Assembly: GCF_030316765.1 (NCBI RefSeq)
Contig: NZ_JASZYT010000002.1
Span: forward strand, 124,001 to 188,000
Direction of reading: 5' to 3'
DNA from: Variovorax saccharolyticus
Lineage (GTDB): Bacteria; Pseudomonadota; Gammaproteobacteria; Burkholderiales; Burkholderiaceae_C
Length of the DNA stretch: 64,000 nucleotides
Below the pieces are notes generated by a model, which was not told the origin of the DNA, ran no database searches, and was given only the letters and a program-made list of their open reading frames with translations. Positions 44,691 to 58,023 of this stretch are shown here, piece by piece. Position 1 is the first letter of the stretch, and each line of letters opens with the position of its first letter. A program made the position numbers and the translations under genes.

Positions 44691-45592
44691 GCGGTTGCTC
44701 CTTGTTCCTGGGTGCTGCGGGCCAAGGCCCGCTGGTAGCCGGCGTAGAGTGCCTGGTAGATCGGGCCGGGCCTGCCGGTGCCGATGGCGCGGCCGTCGAG
44801 CGTCACCACCGGCAGCACTTCCTTGCTGGCGGAAGACAGCAGCAGCTCGTCGGCGCCGAAGACCTCGTCGCGCGCGATGCGGCGCAGCGTGAAGGGGATG
44901 CCGGCGTCGGCGCAGAGGCGCTCGATCAGGCCGTAGCGGATGCCGGCCAGCACCAGGTGGTCCCTGGGCGGGCCGCTGACGATGCCGTCCTTCACCACCC
45001 AGACGTTGCTGGAGGAGGCTTCGCTGAGCCCCTCGTCGCGGAACATGATGGTCTCCGCGACGCGCGCCTCGACGCTGATCTGCCGCGCGAGCACGGCCCC
45101 GAGCAGGCTGGTGGCCTTGATGTGGGCCTTCTGCCAGCGGAAGTCGGGTGCGCTCACGCAGGCGACGCCCTGGGCGCGCGCCGAGTCGGCCACCGGCTTC
45201 ATGGGATTGAGCATCACGAACACCGTGGGCGCGAGGCCCTTCGGCATCGCATGGTCGCGCGGCGCCACGCCGCGCGTCACCTGGATGTAGAGCCCCTGCA
45301 TGCCCGCCCGCTGGGCCTCGGGCGCGGCATCGATCAGGTGCCGGGCGATCGCGCGCCATTGCGCGGTCGACAGCGGATTGCGGATCTGGAGTTCGGCCAG
45401 CGAGCGCTCGAGCCGCGCCATGTGCTCGTCGAAGCAAAAAGGCCAACCGCCATAGATCGGCACCATTTCATAGATGCCGTCGCCGAAGATGAAGCCGCGA
45501 TCGAGCACGCTGACCTTGGCGTCGCGCAGCGGCGTGTAGCTGCCGTCGAGGTAGCAGAGGGCGTCGGGAAGGGCGTCGGCGATGGGGTGCAT
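44687..45592 (-). CDS. dat: PLP-dependent class IV aminotransferase (D-amino-acid transaminase type)
   Basis: A 301-residue fold-type IV aminotransferase. The PLP Lys is K159 in [15 protein letters not shown], with E-A-S-S-S-N-V-W-V closing the phosphate site. The [13 protein letters not shown] segment is standard for DAAT/BCAT. First gene of the dat-ybeD-lipB-lipA operon; its link to lipoylation is by linkage only, and the D-alanine specificity is the annotation convention rather than proven. ATG 45592 has AAGGAA-like purines upstream on the minus strand. Confidence 0.9.
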   Translation of the reverse strand: MHPIADALPDALCYLDGSYTPLRDAKVSVLDRGFIFGDGIYEMVPIYGGWPFCFDEHMARLERSLAELQIRNPLSTAQWRAIARHLIDAAPEAQRAGMQGLYIQVTRGVAPRDHAMPKGLAPTVFVMLNPMKPVADSARAQGVACVSAPDFRWQKAHIKATSLLGAVLARQISVEARVAETIMFRDEGLSEASSSNVWVVKDGIVSGPPRDHLVLAGIRYGLIERLCADAGIPFTLRRIARDEVFGADELLLSSASKEVLPVVTLDGRAIGTGRPGPIYQALYAGYQRALARSTQEQGATA

Positions 45593-45687
45593 GAAGGAAT
45601 TATGGTGGGGGCGCAACGGCCTTTCCCAAGCGGGGACTAGCATCATCGAGCCGGGCCGGGGAACTTTTCCTCCTCCGCCGTACGGGC

Positions 45688-45718
45688 TGGCGGAACGCCA
45701 TGGGTTTTTACTTATAAT
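45688..45718 (+). promoter_or_regulatory. Putative promoter of the atp operon
   Basis: A perfect TATAAT at 45713-45718 lies 44 bases before the atpI start. The -35 region (TGGCGG near 45688) is poor and 19 bases away, so the promoter may depend on an activator or have a different -35. Confidence 0.5.
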
Positions 45719-45762
45719 CAATGGCTTTGTAGAAATTCTGGGTCATCCGGGCTTCATTCGAA

Positions 45763-46251
45763 ATGAAAACAATCGCCCGTCATGGATCGAGTGAAGTCCC
45801 TGAGGACATCGCTGGCCCGGAAGACGACTTCAAGCCGCTGACAGCCGAGGAGGCCCAGCGGCTGCGCGAGCTGAAGCCGCTGATCTCGCCCTGGCGGGTG
45901 ATCGCGGTTCAGGTCGTTGGGGGGCTGCTGGTGGCATTGGCCGCCTGGGGCCTGACAGGGAGGCAAAATCTGGGATGGTCGGCCGGATACGGTGCGCTCG
46001 CGGTGGTCATTCCCTCCGCGGTGTTCGCACGGGGCTTGACCGGACGCTTTGCGTCCCTGAATCCGGGCACTGCGGTGTTCGGGTTCTTCTTGTGGGAAAT
46101 GGTCAAGATGGCCTTGACGGTGGCGATGCTGATCGCCGCGCCAAGGCTGATTACGGCGCTGAGCTGGCCGGCGATGCTGATCGGCTTGGTGGTGACAATG
46201 AAGGCGGCTTGGGTGGCGGTGATGCTGGCCCCCAAGCGCCTGAAACTTTGA
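45763..46251 (+). CDS. atpI: ATP synthase subunit I
   Basis: AtpI is a small membrane protein encoded at the head of atp operons, implicated in assembly of the c ring or Mg2+ supply. 162 residues: a charged cytoplasmic N-terminus of about 45 residues, then four helices with the pattern G-W-S-A-G-Y-G-A-L-A-V and F-G-F-F-L-W-E-M-V-K-M typical of betaproteobacterial AtpI. Twelve bases before atpB. Confidence 0.92.
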   Translation: MKTIARHGSSEVPEDIAGPEDDFKPLTAEEAQRLRELKPLISPWRVIAVQVVGGLLVALAAWGLTGRQNLGWSAGYGALAVVIPSAVFARGLTGRFASLNPGTAVFGFFLWEMVKMALTVAMLIAAPRLITALSWPAMLIGLVVTMKAAWVAVMLAPKRLKL

Positions 46252-46263
46252 GACGAGTAACGG

Positions 46264-47121
46264 ATGGCTGCTGAAAACGCTGCGGAACACGGAATGACCG
46301 CTGGTGAATACATCGTTCACCACTTGACGCACCTGCAAAGCTCCAAGCCTGGAGGTGTGGCCGATCTCTCCGTCTTCAACTTCGATTCGCTCATTTTCTC
46401 GATCGCGCTCGGCGTGTTCGGCTGCTGGCTCCTCTGGCTGGCCGCCCGCAAGGCCACCTCGGGCGTTCCGGGGCGCTTCCAGGCGGCGGTCGAAATCCTG
46501 GTCGAAGTCGTCGATCAGCAGGCCAAGGGCATCGTCCACAACGCCGAGAGCCGCAAGTTCGTGGCCCCGCTCGCGCTGACGATCTTCCTGTGGATCTTCC
46601 TGCTCAATGCCATGGACTTGCTGCCGGTCGACCTGCTGCCCGCCATCTGGGGCCAGATCCACGGCGATCCGCACCACGCCTACCTGCGTGTCGTTCCGAC
46701 GGCCGACCTCTCGGTGGCGATGGGCTTCTCGGTCACGGTGCTGCTGATCTGCATCTACTACAACATCAAGATCAAGGGCCTGGGCGGCTGGGTGCACGAG
46801 CTCTTCACCGCGCCCTTCGGCAACCACTGGGCGCTGTACCCCTTCAACTTCGCCATGCAGATGATCGAGTTCGTCGCCAAGACGGTCTCGCACGGCATGC
46901 GGCTGTTCGGCAACATGTATGCCGGCGAACTGATCTTCCTGCTGATCGCCCTGATGGGCGGCGCATGGACGCTGTCCGCCACCGGCATCTTCCTGGCGCT
47001 CGGCCACATCATCGCGGGCACGGCCTGGGCCATCTTCCACATCCTGATCATCACGCTGCAAGCCTTCGTGTTCATGATGTTGACGCTGGTCTATGTCGGC
47101 CAGGCGCACGATCACCACTGA
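46264..47121 (+). CDS. atpB: F0F1 ATP synthase subunit a
   Basis: Subunit a forms the proton half-channels beside the c ring. 285 residues with six helices. The essential arginine lies in the segment [15 protein letters not shown]. Normal length; follows atpI in operon order. Confidence 0.98.
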   Translation: MAAENAAEHGMTAGEYIVHHLTHLQSSKPGGVADLSVFNFDSLIFSIALGVFGCWLLWLAARKATSGVPGRFQAAVEILVEVVDQQAKGIVHNAESRKFVAPLALTIFLWIFLLNAMDLLPVDLLPAIWGQIHGDPHHAYLRVVPTADLSVAMGFSVTVLLICIYYNIKIKGLGGWVHELFTAPFGNHWALYPFNFAMQMIEFVAKTVSHGMRLFGNMYAGELIFLLIALMGGAWTLSATGIFLALGHIIAGTAWAIFHILIITLQAFVFMMLTLVYVGQAHDHH

Positions 47122-47439
<318 letters not shown>

Positions 47440-47519
47440 TCGGGTTCAGGCTTTCTCGTCGAACCCATGTCGTTCCGCGTTGAATGGCCTCGGATTCATT
47501 CCCAAAGAGAGGGTGAAAA

Positions 47520-47990
47520 GTGAGCATTACCGGTACCCTGATCATCCAGATGATCGTGTTCCTGATTCTTGTCGGGTTCACGATGAAGTTTGTGTGGCCG
47601 CCGATCGCGAAGGCGCTGGACGATCGTGCCCAGAAGATCGCCGAGGGCCTCGCAGCCGCCGACCGCGCCAAGAGCGAACTGTCCGCCGCCAACAAGCGCG
47701 TGGAAGTCGAACTCGGCCAGGCGCGCAACGAGTCCGCCCAGCGTCTTGCCGATGCCGAACGTCGTGCGCAGGCCATCGTTGAAGAGGCCAAGGGCCGCGC
47801 CACGGAAGAAGGCAACAAGATCGTTGCGGCCGCCCGTGCCGAAGCCGAGCAGCAAGCCGTGAAGGCGCGCGAGGCACTGCGCGAGCAAGTCGCCGCGCTG
47901 GCCGTCAAGGGCGCCGAGCAGATCCTGCGCAAGGAAGTGAATCCGGCCGTCCACGCCGATTTGCTGGCCCGCCTGCAGACCGAACTCTGA
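47520..47990 (+). CDS. atpF: F0F1 ATP synthase subunit b
   Basis: The peripheral stalk dimer subunit. 156 residues, GTG start at 47520 with GAGGG 8 bases upstream. One N-terminal membrane helix ([13 protein letters not shown]) is followed by a long charged coiled coil and the C-terminal delta-binding part. The GTG start may moderate its level relative to the strongly initiated atpE. Confidence 0.97.
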   Translation: MSITGTLIIQMIVFLILVGFTMKFVWPPIAKALDDRAQKIAEGLAAADRAKSELSAANKRVEVELGQARNESAQRLADAERRAQAIVEEAKGRATEEGNKIVAAARAEAEQQAVKAREALREQVAALAVKGAEQILRKEVNPAVHADLLARLQTEL

Positions 47991-47997
47991 TCACGCC

Positions 47998-48528
47998 ATG
48001 GCCGAACTCGCCACCATCGCACGTCCCTACGCCGAAGCGCTGTTCAAGGCGTCGTCGTCCGACCTCGCCGGCACCGGCGCCTGGCTGGACAACGTCGCCG
48101 TCATCGCCGGCAGTCCCGATCTGCTGCAGTTCGCGGACAACCCCAAGGCCACGCCCGAGCAGGTGCTCGGGGTTGTCGCCGCCGCGCACGGTTCGCCGCT
48201 GCCGCCTGCGGCGAACAACTTCCTGATGGCGCTGCTCGAGAACGGGCGCTTCACCGCGCTGCCCGAGATCGCCAGGCAGTTCCGCGTGCTGGCCAGCGCG
48301 CAGAGCGGCACGTCGGATGCCGTGGTGTACAGCGCCTTCCCGATCGACGGCGCCGCCCTGGGCAACATCTCCGCCGCGCTCGAAAAGCGTTTCGGCCGCA
48401 AGCTGCAGTTCACGGTCCAACAGGACCCGTCGCTGATCGGCGGCATTCGTGTGGTGGTCGGTGACGAAGTGCTCGACACCTCCGTCAAAGCGCGCCTTGA
48501 ACAAATGAAAGTTGCGCTGGCAGCCTGA
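47998..48528 (+). CDS. atpH: F0F1 ATP synthase subunit delta
   Basis: Delta links the peripheral stalk to the alpha-beta hexamer. 176 residues: N-terminal helical bundle ([13 protein letters not shown]) and C-terminal [10 protein letters not shown] with the family's [10 protein letters not shown]. Seven bases after atpF. Confidence 0.97.
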   Translation: MAELATIARPYAEALFKASSSDLAGTGAWLDNVAVIAGSPDLLQFADNPKATPEQVLGVVAAAHGSPLPPAANNFLMALLENGRFTALPEIARQFRVLASAQSGTSDAVVYSAFPIDGAALGNISAALEKRFGRKLQFTVQQDPSLIGGIRVVVGDEVLDTSVKARLEQMKVALAA

Positions 48529-48566
48529 AGGCCGCCAGCCCCTTACAAAGAAAGAAGGAAAGAGTC

Positions 48567-50120
<1,554 letters not shown>

Positions 50121-50144
50121 TCGACGACCAAGGAAGGAACGCTC

Positions 50145-51020
50145 ATGGCAGCTGGTAAGGAAATCCGCGGCAAGATCAAATCGGTGGAGAACACCAAGAA
50201 GATCACCAAGGCCATGGAAATGGTCTCGGTTTCCAAGATGCGCAAGGCGCAGGAACGCATGCGCGCGGCCCGCCCCTACAGCGAGAAGATCCGCGACATC
50301 GCGGCCAACCTCGGCCAGGCGAACCCGGAGTACACGCACGCGTTCATGAAGTCGAACGAGGCCAAGGGCGTCGGGTTCATCGTCGTGACCAGCGACAAGG
50401 GCCTGTGCGGCGGCTTGAACACCAACCTGCTGCGCGCCGTGACGATCAAGTTGCGCGAGGCGCAGACCGCCGGCAAGACGATCGAATCGGTCGCCATCGG
50501 CAGCAAGGGTCTGGGCTTCCTGAATCGCATCGGCGCCCGCGTGGTGTCGCACGTGACCCAACTGGGCGACACGCCGCACCTCGACAAGCTCATCGGCCCG
50601 GTGAAGACCCTGCTCGACGCCTATGCCGACGGCAAGATCTCGGCCGTGCATCTCTGCTACACCAAGTTCATCAACACCATCAAGCAAGAGCCGGTGGTCG
50701 AGCAGCTGCTGCCTCTGGCGGCCGAAACGCTCCGCACCGAATCGGGCCATCACTCGTGGGACTACATCTACGAGCCGGATGCGCAGAGCGTGATCGATGA
50801 ACTGCTGGTGCGCTATGTCGAATCGCTGGTGTACCAGGCAGTGGCCGAGAACATGGCGTCCGAGCACTCGGCGCGGATGGTGGCCATGAAGGCCGCGACC
50901 GACAACGCGGGCAACGTGATCGACGAACTCAAGCTGGTCTACAACAAGACCCGCCAGGCAGGCATCACCAAAGAGCTGTCGGAAATCGTCTCGGGCGCCG
51001 CGGCGGCCGCCGGCGTCTGA
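50145..51020 (+). CDS. atpG: F0F1 ATP synthase subunit gamma
   Basis: The central rotor shaft. 291 residues: the N-terminal helix [16 protein letters not shown] and the C-terminal helix [18 protein letters not shown] form the coiled coil. AAGGAAGGA before the ATG. Confidence 0.98.
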   Translation: MAAGKEIRGKIKSVENTKKITKAMEMVSVSKMRKAQERMRAARPYSEKIRDIAANLGQANPEYTHAFMKSNEAKGVGFIVVTSDKGLCGGLNTNLLRAVTIKLREAQTAGKTIESVAIGSKGLGFLNRIGARVVSHVTQLGDTPHLDKLIGPVKTLLDAYADGKISAVHLCYTKFINTIKQEPVVEQLLPLAAETLRTESGHHSWDYIYEPDAQSVIDELLVRYVESLVYQAVAENMASEHSARMVAMKAATDNAGNVIDELKLVYNKTRQAGITKELSEIVSGAAAAAGV

Positions 51021-51045
51021 GCCTTTCGGCCCTCAACAGATTTAA

Positions 51046-52479
<1,434 letters not shown>

Positions 52480-52488
52480 GGAATCCCC

Positions 52489-52908
52489 ATGGCAGGCACC
52501 ATTCACGTCAACGTGGTCAGCGCCGAGGAGTCGATCTTCTCGGGCGAGGCCAAGTTCGTTGCTCTGCCCGGTGAAGCCGGCGAGCTCGGCATCTACCCGC
52601 GCCACACGCCGCTGATCACGCGCATCCGCCCCGGCGCGGTGCGCATCGAGACGGCCGACGGCGGCGAGGAATTCGTCTTCGTGGCCGGCGGCATCCTCGA
52701 GGTGCAGCCCACCACCGTGACCGTCCTGTCGGACACCGCGATCCGCGGCAAGGACCTGGACGACGAGAAGGCCAACGCCGCCAAGGCCGCGGCCGAAGAA
52801 GCGCTCAAGAGCGCCAGGACCGACATCGACATCGCGATGGCGCAGTCGGAACTCGCGGTCATGGCCGCACAGCTGGCTGCACTGCGCAAGTACCGCCAGA
52901 AGAAGTAA
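52489..52908 (+). CDS. atpC: F0F1 ATP synthase subunit epsilon
   Basis: Epsilon regulates ATPase activity by extending its C-terminal helices. 139 residues: N-terminal beta barrel ([27 protein letters not shown]) and C-terminal helical hairpin ending in [10 protein letters not shown]. Last gene of the operon. Confidence 0.98.
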   Translation: MAGTIHVNVVSAEESIFSGEAKFVALPGEAGELGIYPRHTPLITRIRPGAVRIETADGGEEFVFVAGGILEVQPTTVTVLSDTAIRGKDLDDEKANAAKAAAEEALKSARTDIDIAMAQSELAVMAAQLAALRKYRQKK

Positions 52909-52930
52909 GCGCCCCGGCGCTTCGCGATCA

Positions 52931-52960
52931 AAGGCCGCCTTCGGGCGGCTTTTTCTTTTT
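52931..52960 (+). terminator. Rho-independent terminator of the atp operon
   Basis: GCCGCC-TTCG-GGCGGC (52934-52949, UUCG tetraloop) followed by TTTTTCTTTTT. It lies 23 bases after the atpC stop. Confidence 0.93.
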
Positions 52961-52980
52961 CTGAATCTGCGCGGACGAGC

Positions 52981-53022
52981 TTTGGCCTTTATTTGGCCGA
53001 AGTTAAGACTTGTTCGGCTGAA
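52981..53022. promoter_or_regulatory. Inverted-repeat operator upstream of the ROK regulator operon
   Basis: Half-sites TTTGGCCGAA (52992-53001) and TTCGGCTGAA (53013-53022, complement TTCAGCCGAA) are arranged head to head, centre to centre 21 bases apart. A third partial copy, TTTGGCCTTT, lies directly before (52981-52990). The spacing of two helical turns fits a dimeric repressor such as the ROK protein encoded 75 bases downstream. Confidence 0.55.
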
Positions 53023-53096
53023 GCCTCGCCTCTAGTATTCGCTTCGCTGCCGGCCCGAGGGCTGGCGGCACCGAAGAACGAGACGGAGACAAGCGC

Positions 53097-54299
53097 TTGG
53101 CCCCCTGGAGCCGATTGACCGCGGACGAGATGCAATTGCTGGAGACCACCTTCTGGTCGGCCGGCGGCTCTCGCCATGGCATGGCCGAACAGCTCGGATT
53201 CTCCAAGAGCAAGGCCAATGCCTTGATCGCGGGCCTGGTCGAGCAGGGCCTGCTGGCCGAAGCCGGCCTGCAGCGTTCCTCGGGCGGCCGCCGGCCCGAA
53301 AACCTCCAGCTGCATGCCGGCCTCGGCGTGGTGGTGGGCATCGACATCGGCGCCACCAGCGTCGACGTCGCGGTGCTGGGCCCGGACCTCGCCGTGCTGG
53401 CCCATCACGCGGAAGCCGCCGACGTGCGAGAAGGCCCGGGGGTCGTGCTGGCCCGCGTCCGGGTGCTGGTGCGCGAGCTGCTGGCGCGCGCCGGCTTCGC
53501 CGCCCGCCAGGTGATCGGCATCGGGATCGGCGTGCCCGGGCCGGTCAATTTCGAGATCGGCCAGCTGGTGAACCCGCCGCTGATGCCGGCCTGGGACAGC
53601 TTCTCGATCCGCGACTACCTGCGGGAAGACTACGCAGCGCCGGTGTTCGTCGACAACGACGTCAATCTGATGGCGCTGGGCGAGCTCTGGCGCCTCCGGC
53701 GCTCGCTCTCGAACTTCCTCGTGATCAAGGTCGGCACCGGCATCGGTTGCGGCATCGTCTGCCATGGCGAGGTCTATCGCGGCGCCGCCGGTTCGGCCGG
53801 CGACGTCGGCCACATCTGTGTCGACCAGGAAGGCCCGCGCTGCCATTGCGGCAACCTCGGCTGCGTCGAGGTGATGGCGGCCGGCCCGGCCATCACCCGG
53901 ATGGCAATGCAGGCGGCCGAGGCCGGCGAGAGCGCCGCGCTGGCGGAATGCCTGCGCAGCAACGGCCGCATCGAGGCCATCGACGTCGGCGAGGCCAGCC
54001 GTGCCGGCGACGCCTCGGCCAACGCGATCGTGCAGCGCGCCGGCAGCCTGATCGGGCAGATGCTGGCCTCGATCGTCAACTTCTTCAATCCGTCGCACGT
54101 CTTCATCGGCGGCGGCATCACGCGCATCGGGCCGCTGTTCCTGGCCGCGGTGCGGCAGAGCGTCTACCAGCGTTCGCTGGCGCTGTCGACGCGGCACCTG
54201 GAGATCCAGTACACGCCGCTTGGGGCGCAGGCCGGGCTGATCGGCGCCGGCGTGCTGGCGATGCACGAGACGCTCAAGGTGCGCGGGGTGGCGCCATGA
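53097..54299 (+). CDS. ROK-family transcriptional regulator
   Basis: A 400-residue repressor of the ROK family (NagC/XylR type). Residues 8-60 form the winged helix (S-R-H-G-M-A-E-Q-L-G-F-S-K-S-K-A-N). The sugar-binding kinase-like part has D-I-G-A-T-S-V-D and the zinc site C-x-C-G-x-x-G-C in GPRCHCGNLGCVE. The start is TTG 53097, supported by GGAG at 53085-53088; there is no ATG near the N-terminus. It heads the sugar ABC operon, and its stop overlaps the ATPase gene. The inducing sugar is unknown. Confidence 0.9.
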   Translation: MAPWSRLTADEMQLLETTFWSAGGSRHGMAEQLGFSKSKANALIAGLVEQGLLAEAGLQRSSGGRRPENLQLHAGLGVVVGIDIGATSVDVAVLGPDLAVLAHHAEAADVREGPGVVLARVRVLVRELLARAGFAARQVIGIGIGVPGPVNFEIGQLVNPPLMPAWDSFSIRDYLREDYAAPVFVDNDVNLMALGELWRLRRSLSNFLVIKVGTGIGCGIVCHGEVYRGAAGSAGDVGHICVDQEGPRCHCGNLGCVEVMAAGPAITRMAMQAAEAGESAALAECLRSNGRIEAIDVGEASRAGDASANAIVQRAGSLIGQMLASIVNFFNPSHVFIGGGITRIGPLFLAAVRQSVYQRSLALSTRHLEIQYTPLGAQAGLIGAGVLAMHETLKVRGVAP

Positions 54300-55801
54300 C
54301 GAAAAGGCCTGTGGCGGTCGACTTCGACCATGTGGTGAAGGCCTTCGGCCCGGTGCAGGTGCTGCATGGCGTGAGCTTCTCGCTGGCGCCCGGGCGCGTC
54401 TACGGCCTGCTCGGCGAGAACGGCGCCGGCAAGTCGACGCTGATGAAGATCCTCGCCGGCTACGAATCGCTGACCGGCGGCAGCCTGCGGGTGAACGGGG
54501 AAGTGCGGCAGTTCGCGAGTTCGCGCGATGCCGAGGCGCTGGGCATCGTGCTGATCCACCAGGAGTTCAACCTCGCCGAAGACCTCAGCGTGGCGCAGAA
54601 CATCTTCCTCGGCCACGAGAAGAAGAAGGGCTGGCTGCTCGACGATGCCGCGATGGAGCGCGATGCCGCCACTGCGCTGGCGCAGGTCGGGCTCGACATC
54701 GACCCGACCACCAAGGTGCGCCGGCTGATCGTGGCCGAGAAGCAGCTGGTCGAGATCGCCAAGGCGATCTCGCGCCATGCGCGGCTGTTGATCATGGACG
54801 AGCCGACCGCGACCCTCACGCCCGGCGAGACCGAGCGGCTGTTCCGGCTGATCGCGCAGCTGCGTGCCGATGGCGTGACCATCGTCTACATCTCGCACAA
54901 GCTGGACGAGGTCGAGGAGGTGACCGACGAAGTGATCGTGATGCGAGACGGGCGCTTCGTGACCCGGGCGCTGACCTCCGAAGTGACGCGCCACCAGATG
55001 GCGAACCTGATGGTCGGTCGCGAACTCGCCGACCTCTATCCGCCGCGCGACGTGGTCGTCACCGCAAGCGCGCCGGCGATGCGCGTGCGCGACTTCGTGG
55101 TGCCGGGCTGGGCGCAGAACGCGAGCTTCGAAGTGCGGCCGGGCGAGATCCTCGGCTTTGCAGGCCTCGTGGGTGCGGGGCGCACAGAGCTCTTCGAGGG
55201 CCTGCTGGGCCTGCGGCCCGGGACCGGCATGGTCGAGATCGAAGGCCGGACGCTTGCCTTTCGCAATCCGCGCGAGGCCGCGAAGCACGGCCTGACCTAC
55301 CTGAGCGAGGACCGCAAGGGCAAGGGCCTGCACGTCAACTTCGGCCTGCGCCAGAACCTCACCCTGATGGCGCTCGAACGCTATGCGCAGCCCTGGCTCA
55401 AGCCCGAGGCCGAGCGCGCCGCGCTGGCCGAGGCGGTGAAGGACTACGGCATCCGCACCGGCGACCTCGATGCGCGTGCGTCCTCGCTGTCGGGCGGCAA
55501 CCAGCAGAAGCTCGCGCTGGCCAAGGTGCTGCAGCCGCAGCCCAAGGTGGTGGTGCTCGACGAGCCCACGCGCGGGGTCGACGTCGGCGCCAAGCGCGAC
55601 ATCTATTTCCTGATCCAGCGGCTGGCCCGGCAGGGGCTGGCCGTGATCGTCGTCTCGTCCGAGCTGATGGAACTGATCGGCCTGTGCCACCGCGTCGCGG
55701 TGATGCGCGCGGGCCGCATCGTGACCACGCTCGATGCGGAGCACCTGACCGAGGAGGAGCTCATCGCCCATGCCACCGGAACCGCCAATGTCCACGCCTG
55801 A
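54296..55801 (+). CDS. Sugar ABC transporter ATP-binding protein (RbsA/MglA-like)
   Basis: A 501-residue fused double ATPase. First domain: Walker [10 protein letters not shown], Walker [12 protein letters not shown]. Second domain: degenerate Walker A-like G-L-V-G-A-G-R-T-E, signature L-S-G-G-N-Q-Q-K and [12 protein letters not shown]. The first-domain signature is V-A-E-K-Q-L rather than L-S-x-A-x-x-Q, as is common in this family. Serves a pentose, hexose or cyclitol transporter with the next two genes. Confidence 0.94.
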   Translation: MTKRPVAVDFDHVVKAFGPVQVLHGVSFSLAPGRVYGLLGENGAGKSTLMKILAGYESLTGGSLRVNGEVRQFASSRDAEALGIVLIHQEFNLAEDLSVAQNIFLGHEKKKGWLLDDAAMERDAATALAQVGLDIDPTTKVRRLIVAEKQLVEIAKAISRHARLLIMDEPTATLTPGETERLFRLIAQLRADGVTIVYISHKLDEVEEVTDEVIVMRDGRFVTRALTSEVTRHQMANLMVGRELADLYPPRDVVVTASAPAMRVRDFVVPGWAQNASFEVRPGEILGFAGLVGAGRTELFEGLLGLRPGTGMVEIEGRTLAFRNPREAAKHGLTYLSEDRKGKGLHVNFGLRQNLTLMALERYAQPWLKPEAERAALAEAVKDYGIRTGDLDARASSLSGGNQQKLALAKVLQPQPKVVVLDEPTRGVDVGAKRDIYFLIQRLARQGLAVIVVSSELMELIGLCHRVAVMRAGRIVTTLDAEHLTEEELIAHATGTANVHA

Positions 55802-56795
55802 GACCCCCGCAGCAACCCACCGTGGCGAATCCCGGCCCAGCTGGACCGAACGCCTGCACGGCTTCGGCCCGGTCATCGGCCTGGTGCTGCTGTGCATCGC
55901 CGGCACCTTGCTGAATGGCGATTTCGCCACGCTCGACAACGCCATGAACGTGCTCACGCGCACCGCCTTCATCGGCATCATCGCGGTCGGCATGTGCTTC
56001 GTGATCATCTCGGGCGGCATCGACCTGTCGGTCGGCTCGATGGCGGCGCTGATCGCCGGCTGCGTGATCATGTTCATCAATGCGATGGGCCCGGCGCTCG
56101 GCTCGCCGCTGCTCGCCGTGGTGCTCGGCGCCGTGCTGGCGGTGGTGCTGGGCGCCGTGTTCGGACTGGCGCACGGCCTCCTGATCACCAAGGGGCGCAT
56201 CGAGCCCTTCATCGTGACGCTCGGCACGCTGGGCATCTTCCGCGCCTACCTGACCTACTTCGCCGACGGCGGCGCGCTCACGCTCGACAACGAGCTGTCG
56301 GACCTCTATGCGCCGGTGTACTACGCGAGCCTCGCGGGCATCCCGGTGCCGGTGTGGGTGTTCATGGTGGTCGCCGTGATCGGCGGCCTGATCCTCAACC
56401 GCACCGCCTACGGGCGCTACGTGCAGGCGATCGGCTCGAACGAGCAGGTGGCGCGCTATGCGGCGGTCGGCGTCGACAACGTGAAGATCATGACCTACGT
56501 GCTGCTCGGCGTGTGCGTGGGCATCGCGACCCTGCTCTACGTGCCGCGACTGGGTTCGGCATCGCCGACCACCGGCCTCTTGTGGGAGCTCGAGGCGATC
56601 GCCGCGGTGATCGTCGGCGGCACCGCGCTGAAGGGCGGCGCCGGCAGCATCACCGGCACCGTGATCGGCGCCGTCCTGCTCTCGGTGATCAGCAACATCC
56701 TGAACCTCACCAGCATCATCAGCGTGTACCTGAACGCCGCGGTGCAGGGCATCGTGATCATCGTCGTGGCCTTCCTGCAGCGCGGCAAGCGCTAG
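55788..56795 (+). CDS. Sugar ABC transporter permease (RbsC-like)
   Basis: A 335-residue inner-membrane permease with about nine to ten helices and the RbsC fingerprint [15 protein letters not shown] and [15 protein letters not shown] 55788 overlaps the ATPase stop by 14 bases. An ATG at 55770 has a closer GGAGGAG sequence and would add six residues (M-P-P-E-P-P); either is possible. Confidence 0.93.
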   Translation: MSTPETPAATHRGESRPSWTERLHGFGPVIGLVLLCIAGTLLNGDFATLDNAMNVLTRTAFIGIIAVGMCFVIISGGIDLSVGSMAALIAGCVIMFINAMGPALGSPLLAVVLGAVLAVVLGAVFGLAHGLLITKGRIEPFIVTLGTLGIFRAYLTYFADGGALTLDNELSDLYAPVYYASLAGIPVPVWVFMVVAVIGGLILNRTAYGRYVQAIGSNEQVARYAAVGVDNVKIMTYVLLGVCVGIATLLYVPRLGSASPTTGLLWELEAIAAVIVGGTALKGGAGSITGTVIGAVLLSVISNILNLTSIISVYLNAAVQGIVIIVVAFLQRGKR

Positions 56796-56850
56796 GCCGC
56801 GCGCTCTTTTCCCGTCCGTTCCACTTCTTTCACAACAGGAGACAAGCAGC

Positions 56851-57813
56851 ATGACTTCATTCACTCGACGCCTGGCGCTCGGCGCCGTCGCCGCCGCGAG
56901 CCTCGTGGCCTTCCCGGCACTGGCAGCCGAGCCGGTCCATCTCGGCGTCTCGATCCCGGCCGCGACGCACAGCTTCATGGGCGGCATCAACTACTGGGCC
57001 AACCAGGCCAAGAAGGACCTCGAGAAAGAGCACAAGGACCTGAAGATCACGATCAAGACCGCGGCCAACGCGCCCGAGCAGGCCAACCAGCTGCAGGACT
57101 TGTCGACGGTGAGCAAGATCAACGCGCTGGTGATCTTCCCCTTCGAGTCGGCGGCGCTGACCAAGCCGGTGGCCCAGGTCAAGGCCAAGGGCACCTACGT
57201 GACGGTGGTCGACCGCGGCCTCACCGACACCAGTGCGCAGGATGCCTACGTGGCCGGCGACAACACCGCCTTCGGCAAGATCCCGGCCGAGTACATCGCC
57301 AAGAAGCTGGGCGGCAAGGGCAATGTGGTGGCACTGCGCGGCATCGCGACCACGCTGGACAACGAGCGCATGGACGCCTTCAACAGCGTGCTCAAGAACT
57401 ACCCGGACATCAAGCTGCTCGACGCCAAGTACGCCAACTGGAATCGCGACGATGCCTTCAAGGTCACGCAGGACTACCTGACGCGCTTCAAGAAGATCGA
57501 CGCGATCTGGGCCGCCGACGACGACATGGCGGTGGGCGTGCTGAAGGCGATCGAGCAGGCCAAGCGCGACGACATCCTGGTGGTGTTCGGCGGCGCGGGC
57601 GCCAAGGGCATGGTCAAGACCATCATGGACGGCAAGGACCCGCGGATCCAGGCCGACGTGAGCTATTCGCCGAAGTTCATCTACGACGCGATCAAGCTCA
57701 CGGCCGAAGCCCGGCTGAAGGGCGAGAAGCTGCCGGCGACCACGATCATTCCCTCGGTGCTGATCACGAAGGAAAACGCGAAGAGCTTCTACCACCCGGA
57801 CTCGCCGTTCTGA
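56851..57813 (+). CDS. Sugar ABC transporter periplasmic binding protein
   Basis: A 320-residue pentose/hexose-type periplasmic binding protein. Signal peptide with cleavage at P-A-L-A-A-E (about residue 25), then P-V-H-L-G-V-S-I-P-A-A-T-H-S-F and the D-R-G-L-T-D-T ligand-side segment. AGGAGA precedes the ATG. It lies in the ROK-ATPase-permease operon and defines its specificity, probably a sugar or cyclitol. Confidence 0.93.
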   Translation: MTSFTRRLALGAVAAASLVAFPALAAEPVHLGVSIPAATHSFMGGINYWANQAKKDLEKEHKDLKITIKTAANAPEQANQLQDLSTVSKINALVIFPFESAALTKPVAQVKAKGTYVTVVDRGLTDTSAQDAYVAGDNTAFGKIPAEYIAKKLGGKGNVVALRGIATTLDNERMDAFNSVLKNYPDIKLLDAKYANWNRDDAFKVTQDYLTRFKKIDAIWAADDDMAVGVLKAIEQAKRDDILVVFGGAGAKGMVKTIMDGKDPRIQADVSYSPKFIYDAIKLTAEARLKGEKLPATTIIPSVLITKENAKSFYHPDSPF

Positions 57814-57821
57814 TTGTTGCT

Positions 57822-58015
57822 CGCCCCCAGGTTGCCCGGCACTTCGTGTCCGGGCGCCTCGAGTCGCTGCCAGAGGCATCGGCCCTTCGGAGCCGTCCAA
57901 GCCTGCGCCGGCAGGCTTGGAGCCGCGGCTTCTCAGCCCCCTACCGGGGGCAACACCGGCGGCCCGGCGAAGCCGGTTCCGCGGTGTTTCACCAAGGGCG
58001 CGCTTCGCGGCGCTT
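57822..58015. repeat. Block of consecutive hairpins between the sugar transporter and the dehydrogenase
   Basis: Within about 190 bases lie at least three perfect hairpins: GCCCGG/CCGGGC (57834-57839 with 57850-57855), an 11-bp stem TCCAAGCCTGC/GCAGGCTTGGA (57896-57906 with 57911-57921, GCCG loop) and GCCCCC/GGGGGC (57936-57941 with 57946-57951). Further partial dyads continue to 58015. It looks like a mobile palindromic repeat of the kind found repeatedly between genes in Variovorax-like genomes; that identity is from memory, not from a search. Confidence 0.6.
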
Positions 58016-58023
58016 GAAACTGC

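Noticed and set aside
57814..58023. A small coding gene in the gap before the Gfo/Idh gene
   Set aside because: Short frames exist but they consist of hairpin arms and lack a ribosome binding site; the palindromic structure explains the sequence better.
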